A stretch of 64,000 nucleotides of DNA from Ardenticatenaceae bacterium (lineage in GTDB: Bacteria; Chloroflexota; Anaerolineae; Promineifilales; Promineifilaceae): positions 91,485 through 155,484 of the forward strand of contig JACKCD010000005.1 in NCBI GenBank assembly GCA_020634215.1, written 5' to 3'. Positions within the stretch are counted from its first letter, which is position 1; every line of letters begins with the position of its first letter. The translations under genes were made by a program, and so were the position numbers. Positions 49,399 through 57,972 of this stretch are shown in pieces. The notes under the pieces were generated by a model. That model was not told where the DNA came from. It did not search any database and saw only the letters and a program-made list of their open reading frames with translations.

Positions 49399-50838
49399 TT
49401 AACCCTCGGCCGCTGCTTTGTGAACCGCTTCAATGATTTTGTAATAGCCGGTGCAGCGGCACAAATTTCCGGCAAACGCTTGCTGAATATGGGTTAAATC
49501 GGGGCTATCGTTTTCTTCCAGCAGCTTGGCCCCAGACATGAGGAAGCCGGGGATGCAGTAGCCACACTGAACGGCTCCGGTATCTATGAAGGCTTGCTGG
49601 ATGGGGTGCAAACGGCCGTTTTCCGCCAACCCCTCCACCGTCACAATCTCCGCCCCGTGGGCGCGGGGGGCAGCCACCAAACACGACATAACGGCCATAC
49701 CGTCCAGATAAACCGTGCAGGCACCACATTCGCCCTCAGCGCACCCTTCCTTGGTGCCAGTCAGCAGCCCTTCTTCACGCAGCCAGCGCAGCAGCGTTTT
49801 GTGCGTGCCGCCAACGGCCGTTATTGTCTGGCCGTTTACCGTAGCTGTAATAGGCGTATCGGCATCGTGGCTGCTGCCAAATGCGCTGCCCGTAGGGAAC
49901 TCACCGGCCGTCTCGCCCCACAGCATCACCGGGTCGGCCGGCCACTGCGCCCGTTCCTGCCCTGCCGCTAATGTGGACAAGGCTCGCTGCACCAGCACCC
50001 GTAGCATATCGCTGCGGTAGCTGGCTGGGCCGCGCACATCATCAATCGGCTTGGGGGTCGCCGCCGCCAGCCGCGCCGCCTCAGCAATCGTAGTCTCGGT
50101 CAAGGGCTTGCCCACTAAAGCCGCCTCCGCTGCTGGCGTGCTCATGATGGTGGGGGCCACACTGCCCAGCACGATGTTGGCCGCTGTGACGTTGCCACTC
50201 GTGGGGTCAATATCCACCGTGCAGGTAAGATGAACGACAGAAATGGCCTGCGCCCGGCGCAGCCCTAATTTCACAAACAGCCCGCGTGCGGTGGGCGGCA
50301 TGGCCGGAATGGCAATGTCTACCACCATTTCGCCTGGCTCCATGACGGTGCGGCGCACGCCGGTGTAAAATTGGCGCAGGGGTACGGTGCGACGGCCGTT
50401 TACGGAGGCCAGCGTGATGTTGGCATCCAGCGCCCACAGGGGGGTAATGGTGTCGTTGGCGGGGCTGGCCGTGACCAAATTGCCCGCTACCGTAGCGCGG
50501 TTGCGAAGCTGGGGCGAGGCGACTTCCCAGGAGGCTTGTGCCAGCGGAAAGGCGTGGCGCACAACCAGTTCGGAGGCAACGACCTGGTTATGTGTGACCA
50601 GCGGCCCCAAATGGAGCGTGCCGTCATCGTCTTGGCGAATGTGGTTGAGGCCGGGGATGCGGGTTACATCTACCAATACCTCTACGTCGGGGCGCACGCC
50701 GCGCTCTAGTTCCAGCAAGATATCGGTACCGCCAGCGATGATGCGGGCAGAACGGCCGTTTTGCGCCAGCAGCGCCACGGCTTGGTCTATGGTAGTGGGG
50801 GTTTCATATTGGCTAATAGCATGGGGTTTCAGGTTCAT
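49399..50838 (-). CDS. Molybdenum hydroxylase FAD-binding / 2Fe-2S fused subunit
   Basis: A 479-residue fusion. Residues 1-290 are the FAD-binding subunit (CoxM/XdhB type: A-R-I-I-A-G-G-T-D-I-L near 33, T-V-A-G-N-L-V-T-A-S-P-A-N-D near 116). Residues about 325-479 are the two-domain 2Fe-2S subunit (CoxS/XdhA type): plant-type cluster C-A-E-G-E-C-G-A-C with a later C, and helical cluster C-G-Y-C-I-P-G and C-R-C-T-G-Y-Y-K-I. All eight cluster cysteines appear to be present. The order FAD then Fe-S is opposite to that in single-chain xanthine dehydrogenases. It passes electrons from the molybdenum site to an acceptor. ATGA overlap with the preceding XdhC-like gene indicates coupling. Confidence 0.9.
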   Translation of the reverse strand: MNLKPHAISQYETPTTIDQAVALLAQNGRSARIIAGGTDILLELERGVRPDVEVLVDVTRIPGLNHIRQDDDGTLHLGPLVTHNQVVASELVVRHAFPLAQASWEVASPQLRNRATVAGNLVTASPANDTITPLWALDANITLASVNGRRTVPLRQFYTGVRRTVMEPGEMVVDIAIPAMPPTARGLFVKLGLRRAQAISVVHLTCTVDIDPTSGNVTAANIVLGSVAPTIMSTPAAEAALVGKPLTETTIAEAARLAAATPKPIDDVRGPASYRSDMLRVLVQRALSTLAAGQERAQWPADPVMLWGETAGEFPTGSAFGSSHDADTPITATVNGQTITAVGGTHKTLLRWLREEGLLTGTKEGCAEGECGACTVYLDGMAVMSCLVAAPRAHGAEIVTVEGLAENGRLHPIQQAFIDTGAVQCGYCIPGFLMSGAKLLEENDSPDLTHIQQAFAGNLCRCTGYYKIIEAVHKAAAEG

Positions 50839-51647
50839 CCGTCCACCTTCATCCGTTGGCCGTCGCCGCCGCGCCGCAGCATAATGATTTCGGCTAAAAT
50901 GCTGACAGCGATTTCTTTCGGCGACTCGGCGTTAAGTTCTAAACCAAGTGGGGAGTGAAACCGTGCTAAATCGGCTTCACTGAGGCCATCTTCTAACAGC
51001 AGGCGGCGGGTGTGGGTCCAGCGCCGTTTGCTGCCCATAATGCCAATGTAGGGGGCGGGGGTTGCCACCAATTTGGGCAAAATTTGCCGGTCTACGGCCA
51101 CGTTGCGGGTGACGGCAACGATGGCGGTGTTGCTGGTGACGCGGAAATTTGCCAGTGCGTCGTCAATGCTGCCGGGGAGGTAGACATCGGCATGGGGGAT
51201 AAAGTCGGCACTGGCGAGTTCGGTGCGGTCGTCGGTGACGACAACGCGGAAGCCAAGCCAGTGGGCTAGGTCGGCCACGGCTTGCCCAACGTGGCCGCAG
51301 CCAATGACAAAAATGGTGGCCGGGGGGGCGTAGGGTTCGATATAGACCTCCACTTCACCGCCGCACACGCCGGGGTCGCCGCGTCCTGGCTCGACGAGTT
51401 TGTAGGGGACGATGCGGGGCTGGCCGTCGCCAAGAGCGGCTTTGGCTTCGGCAATAACACGGGACTCCATTTCGCCGCCGCCGATGGTACCAGAGGAACG
51501 GCCGTTGGCGTAAATCAGCATCTTTGTCCCCGTATGGCGAGGTACTGAGCCACGCGCTTGCACAATCGTTGCCAATGCAACAAGTTCCCCAGCCGCCTGA
51601 CTGGTCAGGAGTTCTTGCAAAAGCTTGTGGCTGTTGTCGCTGCTCAT
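50835..51647 (-). CDS. XdhC/CoxI family molybdenum-hydroxylase maturation factor
   Basis: A 270-residue XdhC-type protein: N-terminal domain with G-S-V-P-R-H-T-G-T-K-M and G-T-I-G-G-G-x-x-E, C-terminal Rossmann domain with I-G-C-G-H-V-G-Q and V-T-D-D-R, followed by A-P-Y-I-G-I-M-G-S-K-R-R. XdhC binds molybdenum cofactor, helps its sulfuration (or, in selenium enzymes, an equivalent step) and inserts it in the large subunit. First gene of the operon that continues with the fused FAD/Fe-S subunit (ATGA overlap). Confidence 0.92.
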   Translation of the reverse strand: MSSDNSHKLLQELLTSQAAGELVALATIVQARGSVPRHTGTKMLIYANGRSSGTIGGGEMESRVIAEAKAALGDGQPRIVPYKLVEPGRGDPGVCGGEVEVYIEPYAPPATIFVIGCGHVGQAVADLAHWLGFRVVVTDDRTELASADFIPHADVYLPGSIDDALANFRVTSNTAIVAVTRNVAVDRQILPKLVATPAPYIGIMGSKRRWTHTRRLLLEDGLSEADLARFHSPLGLELNAESPKEIAVSILAEIIMLRRGGDGQRMKVDG

Positions 51648-51703
51648 ATTACGCAGATGACCCCCGTCTGCCCAATGCCATCAACCCAGCTTGCCTTATC
51701 GCA

Positions 51704-52099
51704 CTAGCGGGAGGCAATGCACCAACCCGCTACCCAGCCTGCTTTGGTTAGGTCTTCCGTAGTAACCTGATAAAATGTGAGGGAAAAGCGCTGCCCGTCG
51801 GAATTGTTTTGCACATTTTCCACCCGGCTAGTGACAATTTGAACCGGGGTACCGTCGGCAAAGACGCGGTTGTGGTTAGCAACGGTTGGTACATCTAGCC
51901 CGCCGAGGACGTAGAGCGATTCATCGGCTGCGGTGCCACATTGCCCCCTGTCCATGCAATCTGTGCTACAAGTGAGCGTACCAGTTGCCTCTAATTGTAC
52001 TTCATGTCCTAAACGCTGCCCGGCAAACAGGCTTAAGCAGGCGGTAAGCGTTAGCAAAACGAAGGCGAGGGCAAACCAAAGAAGGTATTTACGCAGCAT
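51704..52099 (-). CDS. Putative lipoprotein
   Basis: A 131-residue exported protein: positively charged start, hydrophobic core and lipobox L-T-A-C with Cys near residue 21, so a membrane-anchored lipoprotein. The mature part has C-S-T-D-C and Q-C-G cysteines likely to form disulfides, and ends W-C-I-A-S-R. The gene follows the response regulator by three bases and is probably the last of the thioesterase-kinase-regulator operon. Function unknown. Confidence 0.7.
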   Translation of the reverse strand: MLRKYLLWFALAFVLLTLTACLSLFAGQRLGHEVQLEATGTLTCSTDCMDRGQCGTAADESLYVLGGLDVPTVANHNRVFADGTPVQIVTSRVENVQNNSDGQRFSLTFYQVTTEDLTKAGWVAGWCIASR

Positions 52100-52102
52100 G
52101 GG

Positions 52103-52504
52103 TTATTCCCAAATTGTTTCTCCATTTAAAATGGATTGAACCTGGTTGGCAAATTGGTTGGGGTTGAGAGGCTTGCTAATAAAGCCGTCAAACCCTGACT
52201 CTTTGGCGCGTTCCACAGCATCAGACAGGGTGCCGGCCGACACGGCAACAATTTTGGCATCGTGCAGCTTTTCATCGCCGCGAACCTCTTCCAGGAATTG
52301 GTAGCCGCTTTTCACAGGCATGTTAATGTCAACTAAAAATAGATCAACGCGACGAAGGTTCTTGGCTAAAAGCACAGCGGAATCGGCTGCCTTGCGAGCA
52401 TAGCAGTAACCAGCTCCCGCGTTTCGCAACAATTCCAGTGCCACCAAGCGGGCGTCAACGTCATCTTCTACTAAAACAATATAGGCTTCGTCTAGCGGTA
52501 TCAT
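52103..52504 (-). CDS. Response regulator (receiver only)
   Basis: A 133-residue receiver: V-E-D-D-V-D-A-R in the acidic pocket, phospho-acceptor in L-F-L-V-D-I-N-M-P-V-K-S-G, S in A-V-S-A-G-T and K in F-I-S-K-P-L. It lies between the histidine kinase and the lipoprotein gene on the same strand and is likely phosphorylated by that kinase. A longer start at 52561 exists but adds residues not typical of the fold. Confidence 0.87.
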   Translation of the reverse strand: MIPLDEAYIVLVEDDVDARLVALELLRNAGAGYCYARKAADSAVLLAKNLRRVDLFLVDINMPVKSGYQFLEEVRGDEKLHDAKIVAVSAGTLSDAVERAKESGFDGFISKPLNPNQFANQVQSILNGETIWE

Positions 52505-52601
52505 TCTTATCTTTGTAAACCATCGTAAACCGGTGAGTTTATGCCAATCGAAGTGTATCAAAACTTACCATGGGTGACAATGATAGCAGAAAGCGGCAGC
52601 T

Positions 52602-53612
52602 TTAGGCTGGCCTTGTGGGAATGCGAATGGTGGTAACGGTGCCCCGACCTTTTTCGCTTTTTATTTGTATGGAGCCGCCGTGTGTTTCAATAATTTTGGC
52701 CGCCACAGCTAAGCCGAAGTTGGGTTTTTCTTCTTGCAGCATCAGCGGCGGTTGATCGGGGCCAATGGCGGGGAAAAGCGCAGTTTGCTGTTCTGGTGTC
52801 ATGCCTTCGCCGGTGTCTTCAATAACCAATTGCAGCCACGCGGCTTCGGGTTGCACCCGCAGGGCAATGTACCCTTCTTCTATTTGCCTGGCGGCGTTGC
52901 GTAACAGGTTACTCAGCATTTGTTTTAGGCGACGCTCGTCGGCGGTGAGTAGGGGCCAAGTGTCGGGGTAATCGCGGATAAGGCGAACATCGTCGTCGGT
53001 GATGACGCTGTTGAGCGTGGCTAACGATTCTTCGCAAACAGATTGCAAATCGGTGGGGGCGAGGTTGAGTTGGAATTCGTCTGATTCGATCTTGGCGAGG
53101 TCGGAGAGGTCGTTGAGCATGGTGAGCAGAAACCAACCGGATTGCTCAATACGACTTAGATAATTGGTTTGTTTGGCGGTGACATCGCCATAAAAACCGA
53201 GACCAATCATGTGGGAGAAGTTGATCACGCCGTTGAGTGGGGTGCGTAGTTCGTGGCTGATGTGTCGCCAAAAGTGGTTGCGGGCGGTGCGGTCTAAAAC
53301 GGCCGTTTCTTCCACCTTTTTCAACTGACCTTGCGTTTGCTGCAATTCGCTTTGAAGCTGGGCAAGCTCGTTTTCCCGCTGAGTTAGGGAAGTTTGCAGT
53401 TGGTCAATTTGCTGCTGCGGGTTGTGGGCAGATGGGGTGGGGGAGAAGGCAATAATGAGGAGGCTGAGGAGAACGCCAACGGCCGTTCCGATGCCATACC
53501 CTGGCTCCAACAGCCAATAAAGCAGCACCGCCGCCACAATGCCGCCGCCAACCAACATTAGAAGCAGATTCTTTTTGGCTTGATGAAAAGCTGCGTTGTG
53601 GTTGTTTGTCAT
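52602..53612 (-). CDS. Membrane-bound hybrid-less histidine kinase
   Basis: A 336-residue sensor kinase: two membrane segments (about 14-32 and 38-54), a coiled coil (about 65-105), HisKA with H-I-S-H-E-L-R-T-P-L-N-G-V (His near 120) and HATPase with N-L-L-R-N-A-A-R, D-T-G-E-G-M and G-R-G-T motifs. There is no sizeable periplasmic domain, so the signal is probably in the membrane or cytoplasmic. Start at the ATG with AAGGAGA upstream. It pairs with the receiver at 52103-52504. Confidence 0.9.
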   Translation of the reverse strand: MTNNHNAAFHQAKKNLLLMLVGGGIVAAVLLYWLLEPGYGIGTAVGVLLSLLIIAFSPTPSAHNPQQQIDQLQTSLTQRENELAQLQSELQQTQGQLKKVEETAVLDRTARNHFWRHISHELRTPLNGVINFSHMIGLGFYGDVTAKQTNYLSRIEQSGWFLLTMLNDLSDLAKIESDEFQLNLAPTDLQSVCEESLATLNSVITDDDVRLIRDYPDTWPLLTADERRLKQMLSNLLRNAARQIEEGYIALRVQPEAAWLQLVIEDTGEGMTPEQQTALFPAIGPDQPPLMLQEEKPNFGLAVAAKIIETHGGSIQIKSEKGRGTVTTIRIPTRPA

Positions 53613-53652
53613 CTGCGTCTCCTTATTACAACTGATTACTGATTGCGATACA

Positions 53653-54120
53653 TTACGGATCAATACGCCAACCTAACGCTTCTAGATTGGTATGCTGCAA
53701 TAATTCTAACGGAACATCGGCCAAAGTCATAGCCGATTCTGCCGCAAGTTGCCCATCCGGCAGATAAATCTCACCGACAGCCTTGCCCAGCCGCCCGCGC
53801 AGCCGTTCAATGCGGCCTACAACACGCAGCGGCTGCTCGGTGGGGACGGGGTGGCGGTATTTTACCTCCAGCTTAACCGACATCATAAAGTGGTGGTGGT
53901 CGGCAATCATGGCGACGCGGGCGACCACTTCATCGAGCATGGCCGCCACAACGCCCCCATGCACAATGCCGGGATACCCCTGAAAGGCGGCGGGAACGGT
54001 GTAGTCGGAATAAACCTCGTTTTGTCCATTGTCGAAAAAGGTCATATACAAACCATGCGGGTTTTTGCGGCCGCAGACAAAGCAGAAGTCGGAGTTGGGT
54101 TGTTTGTGGTGGGTCATCAA
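53653..54120 (-). CDS. PaaI-type hotdog thioesterase
   Basis: A 155-residue hotdog-fold protein. C-F-V-C-G-R-K-N-P-H-G-L near the start, the catalytic-helix segment G-I-V-H-G-G-V-V-A-A-M-L-D-E near 52, and V-K-Y-R-H-P-V-P-T-E near 90 match the 4HBT/PaaI group with an N-terminal C-x-x-C-G-x-x-N-P-x-G motif. Expected to hydrolyse acyl-CoA thioesters. Forty bases upstream of the kinase gene on the same strand. Confidence 0.88.
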   Translation of the reverse strand: MMTHHKQPNSDFCFVCGRKNPHGLYMTFFDNGQNEVYSDYTVPAAFQGYPGIVHGGVVAAMLDEVVARVAMIADHHHFMMSVKLEVKYRHPVPTEQPLRVVGRIERLRGRLGKAVGEIYLPDGQLAAESAMTLADVPLELLQHTNLEALGWRIDP

Positions 54121-54202
54121 AACAAAATTCCTGTGTGTGAAGACATAGATAGGCTAAATGGTACCTTGTCTATGGCATTCTTGCACAACTAGTTAGGAAC
54201 CC

Positions 54203-54655
54203 GTGCCATCTGCAACTGTTGTTTATGGGGAGTATGGTTATTTCGCTCCAAAGCTTTCGCTTTTGTCGGCACTCTTGTACGTTCGCGCCAACTGCTTTAA
54301 CTGGGTGGTGGGGCATTTGGTGGACAACCGCAACCAGGTGCTGACGACGCTGGGCAGGGAAAGCGTGCTGCCAGAGGCGGCGCGGTATGCACAGGGGTCG
54401 GATGAGATGGATGCAGCGGGGGAAACGGCCGTTTCTTTCCCTCTCCTCCTGCAAACCATTAACGAGGCACAAACGGCCGTTGCCGCTGCCCTTTCCGAAC
54501 TGACCAGCGACGATTTGGCCCAATGGCTCGATGCTGAAAAACGAGTCTCTCTGGGCGACCGCCTGGCGTTTCTGGTTTGGCACGGAACCTACCAAGTCGG
54601 CCAGCTAGAGATGCTACGCCAGCTAACCGGCATCAACGATACCATCATTCCATAA
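54203..54655 (+). CDS. DinB-like domain protein, N-terminus atypical
   Basis: A 150-residue protein of the DinB/YfiT-like helical family, recognised by N-W-V-V-G-H-L-V-D-N-R near residue 34 and the C-terminal W-H-G-T-Y-Q-V-G-Q-L-E-M-L-R. The usual H-x-x-x-H of the second metal motif is H-x-x-x-Q here, and the usual first helix before N-W-x-x-G-H is replaced by a short unlike sequence. Either the start is wrong or the N-terminus has decayed. Two AACGGCCGTT copies lie 46 bases apart in the middle. Family members are probable metal-dependent thiol-linked enzymes. Confidence 0.7.
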   Translation: MPSATVVYGEYGYFAPKLSLLSALLYVRANCFNWVVGHLVDNRNQVLTTLGRESVLPEAARYAQGSDEMDAAGETAVSFPLLLQTINEAQTAVAAALSELTSDDLAQWLDAEKRVSLGDRLAFLVWHGTYQVGQLEMLRQLTGINDTIIP

Positions 54656-54683
54656 GTTGTACGCTTGGTTGGTATAAAAGCTG

Positions 54684-55262
54684 CTAAGTTGCTAAGCTAT
54701 TGCCGCCCATTCCATTGGTCGTATACGTTAGCCGATTAGCAGAGAAGAACTGTTCTGGTGGGGCCGGCTGCATGGTAGCTGGGTGAGCGGAATCTTCGCT
54801 GCAGCCAGGGCTGCCGTTTAAGCCGCCGACCGTCAAGAACGCCCCACTGTTGATAGATGGTTCTGGGACAGGCGACCAGTTTAGCTGCCAGTGCCGCAGT
54901 TGGTAATTCCAGTCCGGGGGTTCTTCGTGCAAAATGTCTACATGGATAACCCAGCCATGATAATATTCATTATAGTCTACGACAATGGCCGAACCCGTGT
55001 CACGGCAGATAAATGTTCCCAACCCCTCAATGGTGAGCGATGCTCCTAGCCATTCGGGGATGCAGGCGCTTACTTGTCCATAATCATCAGGGGTGACGAG
55101 AGTGCCATCAGCATAGGTGGTGCAGTCTACATCGCAGTTAATGCCGCCCAGGGCGGGGTCATACCAGGTGACCAAAACGGGCATTTCGGTAATGGTTGGC
55201 GGACACGGTAATGCGTTGCCCAAAACCAGAAAAACTAGATTTGAAAATAGGGTTAGTATCAT
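54684..55262 (-). CDS. Secreted 3D/RlpA-like barrel protein
   Basis: A 192-residue protein with an N-terminal signal peptide (about 1-18) followed by L-P-C-P-P. The central part has V-T-W-Y-D-P-A-L-G-G, A-D-G-T-L-V-T-P-D-D-Y-G-Q-V-S-A-C-I-P, C-R-D-T-G-S-A-I-V-V-D-Y and W-V-I-H-V-D-I, an arrangement resembling the double-psi barrel of 3D/RlpA-type peptidoglycan-active proteins (D-T-G near the catalytic Asp). Five Cys suggest disulfides outside the cytoplasm. The C-terminal 60 residues are unrelated. Not closely placed in a named family. Confidence 0.6.
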   Translation of the reverse strand: MILTLFSNLVFLVLGNALPCPPTITEMPVLVTWYDPALGGINCDVDCTTYADGTLVTPDDYGQVSACIPEWLGASLTIEGLGTFICRDTGSAIVVDYNEYYHGWVIHVDILHEEPPDWNYQLRHWQLNWSPVPEPSINSGAFLTVGGLNGSPGCSEDSAHPATMQPAPPEQFFSANRLTYTTNGMGGNSLAT

Positions 55263-55505
55263 AGTGGTAATGTGTCTCTGTCCTAAGAAATAAATGAGGT
55301 TGGATCAGAGGAGAGTTGGGATACAAAATAAAACGGGGTTTATAGTGCCAAGAAGAGCTTGTGATTAACCTTACGAAACGGCCGTTTCTCTCCCACCTCC
55401 GTACTATTGTTTGTAAGGTAACATCCCTACAGTATCCCCATGAGTTGGTACAGCAACCGTTTTCCGATAAGATCAGGTGGAAATGCACAAGACACAGGTA
55501 AAACC
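55263..55505. other. Intergenic region before the RsbV-type gene
   Basis: About 240 bases between divergent genes, with one AACGGCCGTT copy (about 55376) and AT-rich sequence around 55270-55360 likely to hold promoters. No gene was recognised. Confidence 0.45.
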
Positions 55506-55862
55506 ATGATTACTGATATGAAACAGCTAGATGGCGTACACATTGCCGTATTAGGTGGCGACATAGACGGCCGTTCCGCCCCCCAAATCCAAGAAACCCT
55601 CCTCCCCCTGGTCAGCGAAAACTGCAAAATCCTGCTCGACATGAGCCACGTCACGTATATGTCCAGCGCCGGACTGCGTATTCTGCTGCTGCTCTACCGC
55701 CAAATTGCCGACAACGCCGGCCGCGTCGTTTTGGTAGGCTTGCCAGAAAAAATTTGGGATACCATGTCCATCACCGGCTTCCTCGACTTCTTTGAAGCCT
55801 ACAGCACCCTGGCCGAGGGCATGGCCGCCCTGCACATCCCTGCGGAGGCAGCAGACAAGTAA
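55506..55862 (+). CDS. STAS-domain anti-anti-sigma factor (RsbV-like)
   Basis: A 118-residue STAS protein. The D-x-S-H-V-T-Y-M-S-S-A-G-L-R segment near residue 47 contains the Ser that RsbW-type kinases phosphorylate. First gene of an operon continuing with glgX, an RsbW-like ATPase and an RsbU-like phosphatase, so it is the switch protein: its unphosphorylated form should bind the RsbW-like partner. The ATG at 55506 is chosen for fit to the STAS domain. An AACGGCCGTT-like copy (with GACGGCCGTT) at about 55567 encodes D-G-R. Confidence 0.9.
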   Translation: MITDMKQLDGVHIAVLGGDIDGRSAPQIQETLLPLVSENCKILLDMSHVTYMSSAGLRILLLLYRQIADNAGRVVLVGLPEKIWDTMSITGFLDFFEAYSTLAEGMAALHIPAEAADK

Positions 55863-55865
55863 CCC

Positions 55866-57968
55866 ATGCAGCCCCGGATTGACATCTACCCCACCCACCG
55901 CCACGGCGATTTTTGGCTGCGCGCCGGACGGCCGTTTCCCTTTGGAGCCAGCTTTGTTCCCGGCGGGGTCAACTTCTCCATCTTCTCCCGCTACGCCAGC
56001 CAATGCACCCTCGTCCTGTTTCACCAGGGCGCGTCTGAACCCTTTGGCGAAATTCCCTTTCCCGATGAATTCCGCATCGGCCACGTCTTTGCTATGGTCG
56101 TTTTTGGCCTCGACTATGAAAACGTTGAATACGCCTATCGCATGGACGGCCCCTACCGTCCCCATGAAGGCCACCATTTCAACCCCGACGTGCTGCTGCT
56201 AGACCCGTATGCCAAGGCTGTCAGCGGGCGCAACCAGTGGGGGGCAACCCCGCACCTGCCGCAGCGGGCACGGTTGGTTTACGACGATTTTGATTGGGAA
56301 GCAGATCGGCCGTTGCATATCCCCATCGAAGATTTAATCATTTACGAGATGCACGTGCGTGGCTTCACCCGTCACCCCTCCGCCCAGGCCAAATACCCCG
56401 GTACCTTTGCCGCCATTCGTGACAAAATCCCCTATCTCAAAGAACTGGGGGTGAACTGCGTCGAACTCATGCCCATTCAAGAGTTTGATGAATTCGAGAG
56501 CCACTTTGTCAATCCCGACAGCGGCGACCCGTTGCACAACTATTGGGGCTACAGCCCCGTTGGCTTTTTTGCCCCCAAAGCGGGCTACGCCGCCACCGGC
56601 GAGTTGGGGATGCAGGTGGATGAATTTAAGGCATTGATTAAGCTGCTGCACAAAAACGGCATCGAGGTCATTTTGGATGTGGTGTTTAACCACACCGGCG
56701 AAGGGGGAGAGGACGGCCACACGCTGTCACTGCGTGGCATTGACAACAAAACCTACTACATGCTGCGGCCAGACGGCCGTTATTACAACTTCAGCGGCTG
56801 TGGCAATACCCTCAACTGCAATAACCCCATCGTCCGCAACATGGTGCTAGACTGTTTGCGTTACTGGGTGGCCGAATTCCACATAGACGGCTTCCGCTTT
56901 GACCTCGCCTCGATTTTAGGGCGTGATGCCAATGGCGAACCGCTCTCTAACCCGCCGCTGCTGGAAGCAATGGCCTATGACCCCGTGCTGGGCCGCACCA
57001 AGCTCATTGCCGAGGCGTGGGATGCGGGTGGGCTGTATCAGGTGGGTTCATTCCCCTCATACGGCCGTTGGAGCGAATGGAACGGCAAATACCGCGACAC
57101 CCTGCGTAAATTCCTGCGCGGTGACACCGGTCAACTGTGGGAAATGTCGCAACGCATTCAGGGTTCGCCCGACCTATACCCAGAGCGTGGCCCCATTGCG
57201 TCTGTCAATTTTGTGACCTGCCACGATGGTTTTACGCTGACTGACCTCTTTTCCTACAATGAAAAACACAACTGGGCTAATGGTGAGCAAAGCCAGGACG
57301 GTGCCAACGACAACAACAGTTGGAACTGCGGTTGGGAAGGAGATACCAAAGACCCCGCTATCAGCCGCTTGCGGCAGCGGATGATCCGCAATGCCATTTC
57401 CATTTTGATGGTGAGCCAAGGGGTGCCGCTGATCCTGATGGGGGATGAGGTGGGTCAGTCTAAGCAGGGCAACAATAACACCTATTGCCAGGATAACGAG
57501 CTAAGCTGGTTTAATTGGGAGTTATTAAAGCAAAACCAAGATTTGTTCCGCTTTTTTCAGCAGTGCATTGCTTTTCGCCATGCCCACCCGATTTTACGTA
57601 ATCGTACCCATTTTCAACACCGGGATGCGGTGGGCAGTGGCTACCCCGATATTTCCTGGCATAGTGAGGAGGCGTGGCGGCCAAACTGGGCGAGCTATGG
57701 GCGGACGCTGGCGTTTATGCTGTGTGGGCAGCACGCCCAAAGCGGGTATGCGCCGGATGATTACATTTATGTGGCGATGAATATGCACTGGGATTGCCAT
57801 CTGTTTGACTTGCCCCGGCTGCCATTGGGCAAAAAATGGTACTTATTTGCCAACAGTAGTGTTCCGTCACCGTATGATATATGTGAAGTTGGTAATGAAC
57901 GCTTGATTCAGAACCAAAATCAGTTTATGATGGAATCAAGATCGGTAGTGATATGCGTGGGAAAGTGA
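55866..57968 (+). CDS. glgX: Glycogen debranching enzyme GlgX
   Basis: A 700-residue GH13_11 enzyme: N-terminal CBM48 (about 20-130), TIM barrel and C-terminal beta domain. Catalytic residues: D346 in I-D-G-F-R-F-D, E383 in I-A-E-A-W-D-A-G, D454 in T-C-H-D-G-F. Typical GlgX sequences include G-Y-A-A-T-G-E, Y-Y-N-F-S-G-C-G-N-T-L-N-C-N and G-A-N-D-N-N-S-W-N-C-G. It removes alpha-1,6-linked chains from glycogen limit dextrins. Starts three bases after the STAS gene, which makes co-transcription very likely and links glycogen use to a partner-switching regulator. Confidence 0.95.
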   Translation: MQPRIDIYPTHRHGDFWLRAGRPFPFGASFVPGGVNFSIFSRYASQCTLVLFHQGASEPFGEIPFPDEFRIGHVFAMVVFGLDYENVEYAYRMDGPYRPHEGHHFNPDVLLLDPYAKAVSGRNQWGATPHLPQRARLVYDDFDWEADRPLHIPIEDLIIYEMHVRGFTRHPSAQAKYPGTFAAIRDKIPYLKELGVNCVELMPIQEFDEFESHFVNPDSGDPLHNYWGYSPVGFFAPKAGYAATGELGMQVDEFKALIKLLHKNGIEVILDVVFNHTGEGGEDGHTLSLRGIDNKTYYMLRPDGRYYNFSGCGNTLNCNNPIVRNMVLDCLRYWVAEFHIDGFRFDLASILGRDANGEPLSNPPLLEAMAYDPVLGRTKLIAEAWDAGGLYQVGSFPSYGRWSEWNGKYRDTLRKFLRGDTGQLWEMSQRIQGSPDLYPERGPIASVNFVTCHDGFTLTDLFSYNEKHNWANGEQSQDGANDNNSWNCGWEGDTKDPAISRLRQRMIRNAISILMVSQGVPLILMGDEVGQSKQGNNNTYCQDNELSWFNWELLKQNQDLFRFFQQCIAFRHAHPILRNRTHFQHRDAVGSGYPDISWHSEEAWRPNWASYGRTLAFMLCGQHAQSGYAPDDYIYVAMNMHWDCHLFDLPRLPLGKKWYLFANSSVPSPYDICEVGNERLIQNQNQFMMESRSVVICVGK

Positions 57969-57972
57969 AGAG

